From Natrinema caseinilyticum (GTDB lineage Archaea > Halobacteriota > Halobacteria > Halobacteriales > Natrialbaceae): 64,000 nucleotides of DNA. The position numbers were made by a program, and so were the translations under genes. The stretch's first letter is position 1. Each line of letters begins with the position of its first letter. Below are positions 9,046-17,558 of this stretch, in pieces. Under the pieces are notes generated by a model. That model was not told the DNA's origin. It saw only the letters and a program-made list of their open reading frames with translations, and did not search any database. The stretch lies in NCBI RefSeq assembly GCF_024227435.1, contig NZ_CP100445.1:434001-498000 (forward strand), given 5' to 3'.

Positions 9046-9060
9046 GGGTGTTCTACACCC
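9046..9060. promoter_or_regulatory. Perfect dyad upstream of the OsmC promoter
   Basis: gggtgt-tct-acaccc is an exact inverted repeat (6-bp arms, 3-nt centre). It sits about 44 nt before the OsmC start and just upstream of a TATA-like gtaaacg at 9031-9037 (minus orientation), which is where archaeal regulators often bind. A redox-responsive operator is a guess. Confidence 0.45.
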
Positions 9061-9226
9061 GACTCGTATCACTGGTCCCCGAACGCGAACGGATCGATAG
9101 CGCGTGCGAGCGCGTGTACGCGCGCTACCGTCCACGCGGAGGCGGGACTGTCGTCGAGTCTGTCAGCCTGCGTCTGCAACGGTATCGCGTTTGCCACTCA
9201 AGCCCCGACGGTGTACACACCGAGTC

Positions 9227-9421
9227 ATGACCTCCTTCGACACGCGGTCGGCGAACAAGCTCAGTATCGTTTCGACGGTGATCGACAGCGTGCTGGCGTT
9301 TCGGCGCGGCCGTCCGAAAAGCGGACTCCTGCTTCTCGGCGCGGCCGCGCTCTCGTCTCGCATTCCCGGGGTGGGAACGGCAGTCTCGCTGGCTCTCAGA
9401 CTTGCCCGCCGGCTTCGATGA
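9227..9421 (+). CDS. Small protein with one hydrophobic segment
   Basis: A 64-residue protein starting MTSFDTRSANKLSIV. It has a basic middle (FRRGRPKSG), then a hydrophobic stretch (LLLLGAAALSSRIPGVG and following) and a basic C-terminus, like a small membrane-associated protein. It lies 12 nt before the metal-dependent hydrolase gene, so the two are probably co-transcribed. I do not recognise the family; the gene call rests on the start and on coupling to the next gene. Confidence 0.5.
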   Translation: MTSFDTRSANKLSIVSTVIDSVLAFRRGRPKSGLLLLGAAALSSRIPGVGTAVSLALRLARRLR

Positions 9422-9433
9422 TCGAAACGCACC

Positions 9434-10030
9434 ATGGTTGACGTCACCGGTCATCTCGCGATGGCGATGTTGTTCGCCGCGCCGGCGTGGATACTCTGGG
9501 GCCGACGCGGCGCGCTCGGGTTCACCGGGTTCGCGTTAGCGACGGCGATGCTCCCCGATTCCGACCTCGTCCTCCAGCAGGCGCTGCCGGTTACACACCA
9601 CGGCGTGACTCACACGGTGGTGTTCGTGACGCTGGTCAGCCTCATCACCGGACTCGCCGCGTCGAAGTGGCTCACCGAGTGGCTCAACGATCATCGCTGG
9701 ATTCGAAGCACTCACATAGAGACGAGCACGGTCTTCGTCTTCGCGACGAGCGGGCTCCTCGTCGGCGGCACGAGCCACCTGTTCGCGGACATTCTCTCGG
9801 CCCCCGACATCGCGCCGCCGCTCGAGCCGTTCTGGCCGTTCTATTCGAAGCCGATCATCGTCGACGTCATTTACTACGATTCGCCACTCTGGAACTTCGG
9901 ACTGATCATCGTCGCTATCACACTCCACCTGGTACTCGCGCGGTACCGGAGCTATCCGCTCGAAACCCGCTACCGGATCGGGACGCGGGAACGGCGCGAC
10001 GATCAGCAGTACGGAATCGGCAGGGACTGA
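9434..10030 (+). CDS. Membrane-bound metal-dependent hydrolase (YdjM/DUF457-like)
   Basis: A 198-residue polytopic protein. The N-terminal GHLAMAMLF, ATAMLPDSDLVLQQ and THHGVTHTVVF segments carry the His and Asp residues typical of this phospholipase C-like membrane hydrolase family, within about four membrane helices. GTSHLFADILSAPD gives a further His-Asp pair. Substrates are not established for the family. It follows the 64-residue gene closely. Confidence 0.83.
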   Translation: MVDVTGHLAMAMLFAAPAWILWGRRGALGFTGFALATAMLPDSDLVLQQALPVTHHGVTHTVVFVTLVSLITGLAASKWLTEWLNDHRWIRSTHIETSTVFVFATSGLLVGGTSHLFADILSAPDIAPPLEPFWPFYSKPIIVDVIYYDSPLWNFGLIIVAITLHLVLARYRSYPLETRYRIGTRERRDDQQYGIGRD

Positions 10031-10175
10031 CGTCCTCCGTTCGGCCTCGTCCCTTCTCGCACCCGCCGTCGCTCGGCGATCCCCCGGTCGGCCCGGCCGC
10101 TCTCGGGTCTCGAGCGGGACAAAAATGGGCAGGGTTCCGTGCGGGCGCTCGGTCGATCGAGGCGGCCGTCCGCGT

Positions 10176-10904
10176 TCAGGGCTCGAGTTCGAACGGTTCG
10201 TCGGCCTCGAGTACGTGGACCTCCGCGTCGCTGCCGGTCGCAGCGACTTCGCTGGCGAAGTCGTGCGGGTCCTGCTCGATCGGCGGGAACGTATCGTAGT
10301 GTTGCGGGAAGGCGTGGTCGACGTCAAGCCAGTCGACGGCGACGGCGGCTTGCCACGGACCCATGGTGAAGTGGTCGCCGATCGGGACCGTCGCGGCGTC
10401 GGGTTCGAGATACGGTCCGACGACCTCGCGCATCTCGGTCATGAGGCTGGTGTCGCCCGCGTTGTAGAATGCGGTCGACTCCTCGTCGCGAACCTGCGTC
10501 GGCATCGTATCTGAGACGACGAACCCGGCCGGCATCCCGCCGCTTTCGTCGTTTTCGGTCATGATCCCGTTCGTGTGGTCGGCACGGACCATCGTAACGT
10601 ACGCGTCGCCACATTCGACGGTCCCGCCGAGGTTCATACCCATCCCGCCGACGGCGTCCTCGAAGCCGAACTCCTCCTGGCAGAACGAGGTCAGTTCGGG
10701 CGTTGCGACCAGCGTCGCGTCCGAGAAGGCCCCGGCGTCGGCGATGTGATCGGCGTGGCCGTGTGTCAACAACACGTAATCGGGCGTGTCGACGTCGGCC
10801 GGCTCGAGTTCTGTCTTCGGATTGTCGAAAAACGGATCGATCAGCAGCGCCGTCTCCCCTACGGTGACGTGCCACGTCGAGTGGCCGTGCCAGGTAAGCT
10901 CCAT
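10176..10904 (-). CDS. Metal-dependent hydrolase, MBL fold (UPF0173-like)
   Basis: A 242-residue metallo-beta-lactamase-fold protein starting [11 protein letters not shown]. The zinc motif THGHADH gives His48, His50, Asp52 and His53. Later [10 protein letters not shown] supplies the bridging Asp, and [10 protein letters not shown] gives the final His. The family (UPF0173, related to UlaG) hydrolyses unknown esters or lactones in the cytosol. A TATA-like cttttaagttat (10929-10940, minus strand) lies about 28 nt before the ATG, consistent with a leaderless transcript. The open frame upstream has no family features. Confidence 0.9.
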   Translation of the reverse strand: MELTWHGHSTWHVTVGETALLIDPFFDNPKTELEPADVDTPDYVLLTHGHADHIADAGAFSDATLVATPELTSFCQEEFGFEDAVGGMGMNLGGTVECGDAYVTMVRADHTNGIMTENDESGGMPAGFVVSDTMPTQVRDEESTAFYNAGDTSLMTEMREVVGPYLEPDAATVPIGDHFTMGPWQAAVAVDWLDVDHAFPQHYDTFPPIEQDPHDFASEVAATGSDAEVHVLEADEPFELEP

Positions 10905-11313
10905 AGCGTTCGCTGAATTGGAGCGAAGATAACTTAAAAGTGGTCGCGACAGACAGCTGTCCCGACGGGCAGCCCGCCGTCGGACGGTGTCGCTCCTTCT
11001 GATCGGGGTCAATAATTGCTTTCTACTCCGAGAGCGGCGTATACGATCACCCATATTTATACGTCGGCTGCGTCTATAATACAAAGCCGCAAGCGAACTG
11101 ACACACCACGCATGCGGTCTGGGATCGAATCCCAGTTGATCGTCCCCGTGACTAACGCTGGGCGGTGGTCGGCGATACCACAGCGACGTCCCAGAACGAT
11201 CCACACCCACCACGCCACACGGCGACCGACAACGCGACCCGCGAACTGCTGTCCGCAGTCGCAGTCGGGTCGCGATGCCGTGTCGTTTTTTAGCCGGGGC
11301 TCGTACGCCAACC
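10905..11313. other. Intergenic region with divergent promoters
   Basis: About 400 nt. The leftward side holds the promoter of the MBL gene. The middle (11035-11095) is AT-richer, with atatttatacg at 11053-11063, and could drive an unannotated short RNA; no open frame follows. A tRNA T-arm-like hairpin, ctgggatcgaatcccag, is at 11119-11135, but I cannot fold a tRNA around it. gttttttag at 11284-11292 is a good TATA box for the gene at 11314. Confidence 0.45.
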
Positions 11314-11577
11314 ATGCTCGCACTGACCCTCGAGGAGTTCATGGTAGAATTGAACGACGGATCGATCAAGAACGTCGGACCGAAAAACAAGGCGGCGACG
11401 GCCAAGCTCTTCGACGTGGAATCGGCCGAGGCACGGGAGTTCGGCGACAAGCGGATCAAACTCGTATTCGAAGACGAAGACGACAACGAGATCCAGATCT
11501 CTCTCTTTCCCGAACACGTCCGGTCGCTCGTCGACGACATCGAGGCGCTCGAGGAGGATTCACCCGTTTTCGAGTGA
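11314..11577 (+). CDS. Conserved-looking small acidic hypothetical protein
   Basis: An 87-residue protein starting [17 protein letters not shown]. This ATG, rather than the one 13 codons upstream, lies about 27 nt after the TATA-like gttttttag, as expected for a leaderless mRNA. The composition is strongly acidic, with alternating helix and strand ([20 protein letters not shown], then [15 protein letters not shown]). No motif tells the function. The next gene starts 90 nt later with its own TATA box. Confidence 0.7.
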   Translation: MLALTLEEFMVELNDGSIKNVGPKNKAATAKLFDVESAEAREFGDKRIKLVFEDEDDNEIQISLFPEHVRSLVDDIEALEEDSPVFE

Positions 11578-11667
11578 CAGCGAGGCGATCGTAAAGACGT
11601 CGTCGACGCTCGTGGAGCGAACGCATTTCGACAACCGTTTTAGGGCGAAACTGCTTGGTCCGAGTAG

Positions 11668-13878
11668 ATGGGCAACTGTATCATCTGCGGCACACCCGTT
11701 GACGGCGAGATCTGTCAGAGCCACGAGGAGGATGCTGTTTTCGAATTCACCGGCACGTCCGCCTCACAGCTCACGCCCGGTCGGTACTACCGGGGGACCG
11801 TCGACGGCTACGCCGACTTCGGTGTCTTCATCGACATCGGAGATCACGTAACCGGACTGTTGCACAGAAGCGAACTCGACCGACGACTGGAGAGTCTCGA
11901 CTGGGAACCGGGCGACGACGTTTTCGTTCAGGTTCTCGACGTCCGCGACAACGGCAACGTCGACCTCGGCTGGTCGATCCGTCAGCGCGAACGCGAGTTC
12001 CGCGGCAAACTGATCGAGACGGCGGATGGCGAATACCGTCCCGACGAACTCGAGGCCGAAACGGACGACGAAACCGACGACGAAGCGGACGCGCCTGCGA
12101 TCGGCGAATCGACGGACGACGGCGAGCAGGAATTCAGCGACGACGGCGGCGTGACCGCCGGCGAATTGCAGGCGGCCGCCGACGAGCCCGAGCCCGAGAC
12201 GAGTCCCGACGCCGTCGACGAGAACCAGCCCGCCGCCGCGGAAACTGCCGGTACCGTCGCGAGCAGCGGGTCCGTGGCGACCGAATCAGCCGCCGCCTCG
12301 AGACCTGCGACCGACGCCGAATCCGATGCCGAATCCGAAGCCGCGCTCAATCGAACCGCGATCGACGCGATCGAAACGCAGGTCGGCAACGTGGTCCGCC
12401 TCGAGGGCGAGATCACCGGTGTTCGCCAGACCAGCGGCCCGACGGTCTTCGAACTGCGCGACGAGACCGGCACCGTCGAGTGTGCGGCCTTCGAGGAAGC
12501 CGGCGTCCGCGCCTACCCCGACGTCGAGGTCGACGACGCCGTGGCACTGGAAGGAGAGGTCGAACGTCACCACGGCGATCTGCAGGTCGAGACCGAAGTC
12601 CTGGAGGTACTGAGCGACGAGGACAGAAAGACGGTGGTCGATCGCCTCGAAAGCGCTATCGAACGCGAGGCGCGCCCGTCGAACGTCGCGCTCCTCGCCG
12701 ACCACGAGTCCGTCGCCGCCGTCGAAGACGAAATCGCCGACGCCGCGACCACGATCCGCCGGGCCGTCATGGAGGCGCGCCCGATCGTCGTTCGTCACGG
12801 CGCGACCGCCGACGGCTACATCGCCGGCGCCGCCATCGAGCGAGCCGTCCTGCCGCTCATCCGCGAGAAACACACGCGTGACGACGCGGAGTATCACTAC
12901 TTCGAACGGCGCCCGCTCGACGGCCGCGTCTACGACATGGACGCCGCGACGAGCGACGTCACCACGATGCTCGAAGCGCGGGACCGCCACGGCGAACAGA
13001 TCCCGCTCGTGCTCCTCGTCGACGCCGGCGCGACCGTCGAGTCCGTCGACGGCTACGAACTGCTGTCGCTGTACGGCGCCGAGGCGCTCGTGATCGACGA
13101 CAGCCGAGCCGACGAGCAGATCGACGAGTCCGTCGACGTCACCGTCGCCCCGTCGCTCGCGGACGTCGACGTCACGGACGTCACGTCGACCGCGCTCGCG
13201 GCGAACGTCGCCGCTCACGTCAACGACGACGTCCGCACCGACCTCGAGCACCTCCCCGCGCTCAGCTACTGGGAAGACACCCCGGCGGCGTACATCGAAC
13301 TCGCGACCGAGGCCGGCTACGACGAAACCGGCGTCTCCGAGCGCCGCGAAGCCGTCGCGCTGGAGGCGTACTACCAGTCGTACAAAGACAAGCGCGAACT
13401 CGTCATCGACCTGTTGTTCGGCGAGAGTGAGGGTTCGGATGCGCCGCACGACGGTGATCTCGCTGCCCACGTCTCCGAGCAGTTCCGAGACAAACTCGAG
13501 ACCGAACTCGAGACGGCCCGCGAGAACCTCTCCGTTCGGGACGTCAACGGCGTTTCCGTCTCGGTCCTCGACACGGACGCGTTCACACACCGATACAACT
13601 TCCCGACGACGATCCTGCTGTTGGATGCGCTCCACAGGAGCGAGCGCGACCGGGTGAACCCACCGTCCGTCACCCTCGGCGTGGGCGACGACGAACTCCA
13701 CGTCCGCGCGACCGAACCGGTGAACGTGCGCGATCTCGGCGATGCGATCGCGGAAGTCGTGCCGAACGCCGGCGTCAGCGTCGTCGGCGGCCGCGACGGT
13801 CACGTCGAGTTCCTGCCCGGCGAACGTGATGCAGTGCGCGAAGCCGCACTCGAGGCGCTCGGCGAGACGCTCGCGTAA
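11668..13878 (+). CDS. RecJ/DHH-like protein with zinc ribbon, S1 and OB-fold domains; DHH motif degenerate
   Basis: A 736-residue multidomain protein. It has an N-terminal zinc knuckle (Cys4, Cys7, Cys15, His18), an S1 RNA-binding domain (about 28-100, GRYYRGTVDGYADFGVFIDI), a long acidic Ala/Glu linker (about 118-225), an OB-fold of the tRNA-anticodon/RPA type (about 230-300), then a RecJ-like DHH region. In that region motif I reads HGATADGYIAG, motif II LLVDAGAT and the place of DHH reads VIDDSRAD, so the signature His pair is absent. It may bind nucleic acid without nuclease activity. A TATA-like gttttaggg near 11636 is leaderless-spaced. Confidence 0.85.
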   Translation: MGNCIICGTPVDGEICQSHEEDAVFEFTGTSASQLTPGRYYRGTVDGYADFGVFIDIGDHVTGLLHRSELDRRLESLDWEPGDDVFVQVLDVRDNGNVDLGWSIRQREREFRGKLIETADGEYRPDELEAETDDETDDEADAPAIGESTDDGEQEFSDDGGVTAGELQAAADEPEPETSPDAVDENQPAAAETAGTVASSGSVATESAAASRPATDAESDAESEAALNRTAIDAIETQVGNVVRLEGEITGVRQTSGPTVFELRDETGTVECAAFEEAGVRAYPDVEVDDAVALEGEVERHHGDLQVETEVLEVLSDEDRKTVVDRLESAIEREARPSNVALLADHESVAAVEDEIADAATTIRRAVMEARPIVVRHGATADGYIAGAAIERAVLPLIREKHTRDDAEYHYFERRPLDGRVYDMDAATSDVTTMLEARDRHGEQIPLVLLVDAGATVESVDGYELLSLYGAEALVIDDSRADEQIDESVDVTVAPSLADVDVTDVTSTALAANVAAHVNDDVRTDLEHLPALSYWEDTPAAYIELATEAGYDETGVSERREAVALEAYYQSYKDKRELVIDLLFGESEGSDAPHDGDLAAHVSEQFRDKLETELETARENLSVRDVNGVSVSVLDTDAFTHRYNFPTTILLLDALHRSERDRVNPPSVTLGVGDDELHVRATEPVNVRDLGDAIAEVVPNAGVSVVGGRDGHVEFLPGERDAVREAALEALGETLA

Positions 13879-14017
13879 GGCACGTCTTCTCCGTCGTCCG
13901 CTCGTCCGAAAGCGATAGCGCTGATCGAGCCGACGGCTCACTCGATTCGACCGGGCGGACGCAGTGAGGACGGTCGGGGCCACCAACGTATTTCCGGTCC
14001 CGAAAGAAAGGAGACGT

Positions 14018-14527
14018 ATGAACGGAACGGAGGGGACAAACCGTGAGCCGCCTGATGACGGTCCATGGACCCGTCTCCGCGAGAACGCGACCGCAGTCGC
14101 GTCGATGCTCGTGACGGCGTTCTGGCTCGGTGCGATGTTCACCGGGCAGGAGTGGTGGCTCGCGGCGTTACTCGTCGGCTACATCGCCGTCGTCCCGCTG
14201 GTCGCGATCCTGTTCGGCGACGAGGAGGACCGCCGAGAGTGGGTCGACGACTATTCGTCCGGCGAGACGGATTCGAACACGAACACGAACACGAACACGA
14301 ACGTCGACTCCGCAGCGGCCGGCCCGGCTGATGAGGCCGGTACCGACGTCGACGCGCACGACGCCCTCGAGACCCTTCGCGAACGCTACGCGGCGGGCGA
14401 ACTCACGGACGAACAGTTCGAACGGAAACTCGAACGACTGCTGAATACGGAGACGCTCGAAAGCGCCGCGCAGTGGCGACGGGATGCGGGTACCGACCGG
14501 GAGAGAGAGACCGAGCACGAGTCGTAA
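14018..14527 (+). CDS. SHOCT-domain membrane protein
   Basis: A 169-residue protein starting MNGTEGTNREPPDDG. The ATG follows a clear Shine-Dalgarno (aaggagac, 14008-14015), which decides the start over the earlier ATG. Two membrane helices (about 22-65), an acidic linker with an Asn-Thr repeat, and a C-terminal SHOCT domain (ALETLRERYAAGELTDEQF) are visible. SHOCT domains are short helical modules, often an oligomerisation or membrane-proximal element of unknown role; the function here is unknown. Confidence 0.8.
   Translation: MNGTEGTNREPPDDGPWTRLRENATAVASMLVTAFWLGAMFTGQEWWLAALLVGYIAVVPLVAILFGDEEDRREWVDDYSSGETDSNTNTNTNTNVDSAAAGPADEAGTDVDAHDALETLRERYAAGELTDEQFERKLERLLNTETLESAAQWRRDAGTDRERETEHES
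14275..14302. repeat. Hexanucleotide microsatellite inside the SHOCT gene
   Basis: Four and a half copies of gaacac in a row. Read in frame they give alternating Asn and Thr in the linker between the membrane helices and the SHOCT domain. Slippage here adds or removes whole Asn-Thr pairs without breaking the frame, so linker length may vary between strains. Confidence 0.85.
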
Positions 14528-14616
14528 GCGCCACAAAATCGCGATCGCCAGGTCGCTCGCTGAAGCGCGGGTCCATCCGCGCTCGTGGCGAGCAGTGCGG
14601 CCCGTGGCGGGTGCGG

Positions 14617-15459
14617 TTACGGCGAGAGCGGCCTGGAGTCGGCGCGAATCGACTCGAACACCCAGAGCGCCCATTCGCGTGCGATCGCCGCGTCGGTGTC
14701 GACGAAGACGCGCATCGTTCCGGTTTCGTCGTCGTAGCCGCCGATTCCGACCCGCTCGTCGAAGACCGCGAGGCCGTACGGAAGTGCTTCTCTCGTTCGG
14801 ACGGTGACGTCACCCTCGTCGATGGCTCTCGAGAGATCGGCGTCCGACTCGTCTCGAAGCGCCTCGACGGTACGGGGGACGTAGACGAGTTCGACGGTTC
14901 GATCTTCGAGCAGTCGGTCGCCGGATTCCTCGGTTCCGGGCGGAATCATGTGAGTCGTGTTGAATCCGCTGAACGAGTCGCTCTCACGGAGGAGCGAGAG
15001 GAAGCGGGCGATCGGCGCGTAGGGATCGGCCGGGGTTGCGACGGTTACCGTCGCGTCGGCGAACGGTTCGATGACCAACTCCTCGTGGTCCTCGCAGATG
15101 TATTCGAACAGCGGATCCAGTCGTCGGGCGGTCCGGAGATAGGCTTCGAACTTGCAGAGGCCGTCGGCGACGACCGTCCCGAGTCCCGTCAGTCGGTAGC
15201 GATCGTCCACGCGCTCGCCGTACCCGTGTTCCTCGAGCCACCGAACGAACCGGTGGCTCGTCGCTCGTGACACCTCGAGCGTTTCCTCGATCTCGCGGCG
15301 ATCGAGCGGTTGGACGAGCAACGCCCGAAGCACGTCTCCGTGGCGAACGATGTCGACCATCGCGTCCGTGTCCGGAAACGGTTCCCGCGTGCGTCGCTGC
15401 TGGTCCCGTTGAACGTCCCTGTCGTACCGTATGAGTTCGTCGAGAAGGCTGTGAGTCAC
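14617..15459 (-). CDS. Winged-helix regulator with FilR1-type C-terminal domain
   Basis: A 280-residue regulator. I take GTG at 15459 as the start (protein begins M/VTHSLLDELIRYD) because a strong Shine-Dalgarno, ggaggg, lies 6 nt upstream; the longer ATG frame adds only 15 basic residues. The HTH (REIEETLEVSRATSHRFVRW) lies near residues 50-75. The C-terminal half (VATPADPYAPIARFL, LLEDRTVELVYVP, YGLAVFDERVGIGGYD) resembles the methanogenesis regulator FilR1 middle domain. The target is unknown; the MFS gene diverging at 15600 is a likely candidate. Confidence 0.83.
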   Translation of the reverse strand: MTHSLLDELIRYDRDVQRDQQRRTREPFPDTDAMVDIVRHGDVLRALLVQPLDRREIEETLEVSRATSHRFVRWLEEHGYGERVDDRYRLTGLGTVVADGLCKFEAYLRTARRLDPLFEYICEDHEELVIEPFADATVTVATPADPYAPIARFLSLLRESDSFSGFNTTHMIPPGTEESGDRLLEDRTVELVYVPRTVEALRDESDADLSRAIDEGDVTVRTREALPYGLAVFDERVGIGGYDDETGTMRVFVDTDAAIAREWALWVFESIRADSRPLSP

Positions 15460-15544
15460 GGTACTCCCTCCTTGCCGGTGCGTATCATACCGTACTCCGT
15501 TCACGGGCTTAACCCTGTCTCAGGTCGTGAAACGAGATTCGCCG

Positions 15545-15575
15545 GCCGATTTTTATCTCAGTACTTACATTTAGC
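15545..15575. promoter_or_regulatory. AT-rich divergent promoter between the regulator and MFS genes
   Basis: The 140-nt space between the GTG at 15459 and the ATG at 15600 contains an AT-rich stretch (gatttttatctcagtacttacattta). It has TATA-like elements within range of the MFS start. A regulator next to a divergently transcribed transporter suggests this region holds its operator; I cannot point to one exact dyad. Confidence 0.45.
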
Positions 15576-15599
15576 TCGATCGAGCACCTCTCCCGAATC

Positions 15600-16886
15600 A
15601 TGGAACCGACGACGCGTTCATCCCCGTCCGAATCCGCGGACACGCGAATCCCGTGGGACACGCCGACGGTCCGTATCATCCTTCTGAGCACCTTGCTGGC
15701 CCCGCTCGGCGTACCGCTGATCAGCCCGACCTTGCCGGTCGTTCGCGATACGTTCGGCGTCAGTGAACCGACGGCCAGTCTGCTGATCAGCGCGTACTTC
15801 GTCGCGGGGATCGTTCTCTCACCGTTCATCGGAGCGCTCGCCGATCGACTCGGTCGGCGACTGGTGCTCGTCGCGAGCCTCGTCGTCTTCGGCCTCGCGG
15901 GCGGTGTGACCGTCTTCGCACCCTCGTTCACGTCGGTCCTGCTGATACGGGTCGTCCAGGGGACGGCGTCTGCGGGCGTCTTCGTCGCCACGGTCACCAT
16001 CATCGGCGACACCTTCGAGGACGCGCAGCGAAACGCGGTTCTCGGAATCAACACGGCCGTTCTCTCGGCTGGGGCGGCGATATTTCCGGTCGTCGGCGGC
16101 GTTCTCGTCGCCGTTTCGTGGGACGCACCGTACCTGTTGTACCTGCTCGCGGTCCCGCTCGGTGTGGTCGCCTGGTCCGTTCTCGAGGAGTCAAACCGCG
16201 GCGGTGATCGATCCAGCAGTTCCGAGCGACTCGATGGGGAATCCAACATCCGGCCGGTGAGCCTCGACGCGAACTACGTTCGCGGTGTGCTCGCCGCCGT
16301 CGGAACGGGGGGCGTACTCGCGATGTACGTCGCCACGTTCGCGGCCGAACTCCTGCTGTTCGGCTCCGTTCTGACGGCGGTTCCGTTCCTCCTGACCGGT
16401 TCGTACGGACTCGCACCCGCCGTCGTCGGCGCCGTCTTGATGCTCGCGGAAGGGACGTCGGTCGTCGTCTCGGCCGCCAACGGCCGGTTTGCGAGACACA
16501 TGACGAACTCCGCGATCGTCGAAACGGGGTTTCTCTGTCTGGCGGTCGGATTCGCCGTCGCGTGGCTCGCCGGGTCCGTTCTCGAAATCGGGGCGGCAAG
16601 CGCAATCATCGGCGCCGGTATCGGACTCGTGTTGCCGTCGGTCGATGCCGAGGTGAGCGACCGTGTCACCGGCCGCTACCGGGCAGGCGCATTGAGTCTC
16701 CGCAACAGCACGACGTTCCTCGGACGGACGCTCGGTCCGGTCGCCTTCGCGGGGATTGCAACGACGACCGGCTACGCGCCGCTGTTGCTCGGCGGTGCGG
16801 TCGCCGCGCTCACCGTCGCCGGCTTCGTCGCCGCGGGGATGCGATGGACAGGCGATCCCGATCGGGTCGCCCTGCGACGCGCGTGA
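15600..16886 (+). CDS. MFS transporter
   Basis: A 428-residue major facilitator protein with 12 predicted membrane helices. Motif A is clear between helices 2 and 3 (GALADRLGRRLVLVAS, about residues 78-93), and motif C-like GVPLISPTLPVVRD follows helix 1. This is the drug:H+ antiporter (DHA1-like) layout, with the central loop around residues 190-215. It probably exports a small hydrophobic or toxic compound with protons; the substrate is unknown. It converges with mrpG with a 7-nt gap, so the two genes share a terminator region. Confidence 0.9.
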   Translation: MEPTTRSSPSESADTRIPWDTPTVRIILLSTLLAPLGVPLISPTLPVVRDTFGVSEPTASLLISAYFVAGIVLSPFIGALADRLGRRLVLVASLVVFGLAGGVTVFAPSFTSVLLIRVVQGTASAGVFVATVTIIGDTFEDAQRNAVLGINTAVLSAGAAIFPVVGGVLVAVSWDAPYLLYLLAVPLGVVAWSVLEESNRGGDRSSSSERLDGESNIRPVSLDANYVRGVLAAVGTGGVLAMYVATFAAELLLFGSVLTAVPFLLTGSYGLAPAVVGAVLMLAEGTSVVVSAANGRFARHMTNSAIVETGFLCLAVGFAVAWLAGSVLEIGAASAIIGAGIGLVLPSVDAEVSDRVTGRYRAGALSLRNSTTFLGRTLGPVAFAGIATTTGYAPLLLGGAVAALTVAGFVAAGMRWTGDPDRVALRRA

Positions 16887-16893
16887 CCGCCAC

Positions 16894-17262
16894 TCAATCG
16901 TCCTCCGGACGCTCGTCGGCACCGTCCGGCGGTTCTCTCACGACCTGCGTCTCGTCCGGCCAGGTGACGCTGCCGAGGAAGGGGATTCCGATCCGCTCGG
17001 CGGCACGGGCGATCATGTGGGACCCAGTCGGCACCGTCAGGAACAGAAAAACGATCCCGATGAGCGCGGTCAGCCCCACGTTACCGGGTCCGAAGTGGAC
17101 GAACCCGGCGAGGAAGACCGCGGCGGTTCCGAGCGTCGTCGGCTTACTCGTCGCGTGCATCCGGTTGTAGACGTTCGGTAATCTGAGCAGTCCGATCGTA
17201 CCGACCGTCAGGAAGAACGTGCCGATGGCGATCAGCGAGACGACGACGATATCGCGAATCAT
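16894..17262 (-). CDS. mrpG: Mrp Na+/H+ antiporter subunit G
   Basis: A 122-residue membrane protein with three helices and the PhaG/MnhG signature region (TIGLLRLPNVYNRMHATSKPTTLG). It is the last gene of the mrp operon, and its start overlaps the mrpF stop by 4 nt (ATGA). A short acidic tail (DGADERPEDD) follows the last conserved strand. In Mrp complexes G is a small accessory subunit needed for assembly of the antiporter. Confidence 0.92.
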   Translation of the reverse strand: MIRDIVVVSLIAIGTFFLTVGTIGLLRLPNVYNRMHATSKPTTLGTAAVFLAGFVHFGPGNVGLTALIGIVFLFLTVPTGSHMIARAAERIGIPFLGSVTWPDETQVVREPPDGADERPEDD

Positions 17263-17558
17263 TCGATCACCTCGCCTTCGGTGACGAACTTCGCGACCGC
17301 GACGGTCGCGATGAACCCGATGATCGCGAGGACGAGGCTCACCGTGATGAACAGCCCGCGATCGGTCACGAGGGCGAACAGGACCGCGATCGCGACCACG
17401 TTCGTCGCGATAGCGTCGAGTGCAACCACTCGGTCCGGGTTCGTCGGGCCGCGGATCACGCGATAGCTACAGAGGACGCAGAGTCCGCTGACGACGATCA
17501 ACGCGGCGTGGATCGCGATCTCGAGGACGGCCGGGTCGCTAGCAGTCATCGTCGACAC
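17259..17558 (-). CDS. mrpF: Mrp Na+/H+ antiporter subunit F
   Basis: A 99-residue protein with three membrane helices. It contains the MnhF signature RGPTNPDRVVALDAIATNVVA and an Asp in the second helix that is conserved in this family. It overlaps the end of mrpE by 20 nt; a second Met three codons in (17549) would shorten that overlap. F and G are both required for the complex in well-studied bacteria. Confidence 0.92.
   Translation of the reverse strand: MSTMTASDPAVLEIAIHAALIVVSGLCVLCSYRVIRGPTNPDRVVALDAIATNVVAIAVLFALVTDRGLFITVSLVLAIIGFIATVAVAKFVTEGEVIE

Noticed and set aside
9110-9125. Second 16-nt alternating purine-pyrimidine tract (gcgcgtgtacgcgcgc)
   Set aside because: It resembles the gyrB tract but does not touch a recognisable promoter, and such runs arise easily in GC-rich spacers; not listed as a feature.
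7785-9230. Plus-strand frame of 481 codons across the carbonic anhydrase and OsmC genes
   Set aside because: It covers two recognisable minus-strand genes and has no family features of its own.
11105-11150. tRNA-like T-arm ctgggatcgaatcccag with a possible acceptor strand
   Set aside because: The loop begins with A instead of T, no D-arm or anticodon arm can be folded, and the only candidate 5' acceptor (cgatcac at 11044) leaves a mismatch and overlaps the promoter-like AT region.
12286-14142. Long minus-strand frame opposite the DHH-like gene
   Set aside because: Val/Arg/Asp-repetitive, without domains; a shadow of the acidic plus-strand gene.
14275-14302. Possible frameshift hotspot in the SHOCT gene
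   Set aside because: The repeat unit is six bases, so expansion keeps the frame, and the gene is intact.
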